DNA of 5,334 nt from Streptosporangiaceae bacterium (GTDB taxonomy: Bacteria > Actinomycetota > Actinomycetes > Streptosporangiales > Streptosporangiaceae), in assembly GCA_030040415.1 (NCBI GenBank), contig JASHTT010000078.1, positions 1-5,334 on the forward strand, in the 5' to 3' direction. Positions 5,171 through 5,334 of this stretch are shown here, one piece after another; within the stretch, counting starts at the first letter, position 1; each line of letters opens with the position of its first letter. The notes under the pieces were generated by a model that saw nothing but the letters and a program-made list of their open reading frames with translations, searched no databases and was not told where the DNA came from. The position numbers and the translations under genes are program-made.

Positions 5171-5334
5171 ATGGGCGAGGGCGAGTTGCTGATCGGAGAC
5201 GGCGTCACTCAGGGAATCGTGCGGATCGGGGGCACTGTCCGGCGACCGCTGCGGCCGTTCAGCCTCACTGTGCAGGCGTATCTGGCCCACCTGCGCGACG
5301 TCGGGTTCACCGGCGCGCCGTTGCCGCTCGGCGT
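5171..5334 (+). CDS. Phosphotransferase-like protein (APH/choline kinase family), N-terminus only
   Basis: Only the first 54 codons are in the window. The visible stretch GIVRIGGTVRRPLRPFSLTVQAYLAHLRDVGFTGAP fits the N-terminal lobe of actinobacterial proteins annotated as aminoglycoside phosphotransferase family: a V-R-x-G-x-T-V-R-R-P strand pair, a helix ending in LxHLxxVGF, then GAP before the next strand. Members transfer a phosphate from ATP to a small hydroxylated compound, but most of these paralogues have no known substrate and need not confer resistance. The catalytic HxD loop and the metal-binding Asp are beyond the right edge, so activity cannot be judged. I use ATG 5171; no ribosome site is present, and a TAGGCT element 8 bases upstream suggests leaderless expression. 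It is divergent from the methyltransferase across 134 bp. Confidence 0.75.
   Translation, partial: MGEGELLIGDGVTQGIVRIGGTVRRPLRPFSLTVQAYLAHLRDVGFTGAPLPLG

Overview
The window looks like chromosomal DNA of a high-GC actinomycete (Actinomycetota). The evidence is strongly G/C-ending codon use, a ThyX of the Streptomyces-like sequence type, a signal-peptide-bearing S53 (sedolisin/kumamolisin) peptidase, and several genes that appear to be read from leaderless or near-leaderless transcripts. Genus cannot be fixed from the sequence. Seven genes are supported; two run off the window edges. There are no RNA genes, CRISPR arrays or insertion sequences.

Left part (1-779). Two minus-strand genes appear to form an operon reading out of the left edge. 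An 88-aa protein of unknown family (366-632) precedes a MoxR-type AAA+ ATPase (start 323), of which only the N-terminal 107 residues are present. Facing them is thyX (780-1520, +). The 147-bp divergent gap between the small gene and thyX holds a 20-bp palindrome with one mismatched pair (705-724), a good candidate operator.

Middle part (1520-4131). thyX converges with a minus-strand lipoprotein gene (1529-2026) only 8 bp away. The lipoprotein carries a short tandem repeat just after its lipobox. It is divergent from a 653-aa secreted S53 serine-carboxyl peptidase (2170-4131, +) with signal peptide, activation prodomain and complete Glu/Asp/Asp/Ser catalytic set. Their 143-bp shared upstream region contains a 17-bp palindrome, a longer-spaced inverted repeat and a possible ECF-type promoter. 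Protease and lipoprotein could therefore be co-regulated cell-envelope/secreted products.

Right part (4132-5334). A class I SAM-dependent methyltransferase (4182-5036, -) ends 50 bp from the protease. It is divergent from the start of a phosphotransferase-like gene (5171 to the edge, +) of the aminoglycoside phosphotransferase/choline kinase type. The methyltransferase uses noticeably more A/T-ending codons than thyX or the protease, suggesting a different origin. No single defined pathway ties the whole window together; it reads as several small, independently oriented units. The least explained items are the small protein coupled to MoxR and the palindromes in the divergent promoter regions.
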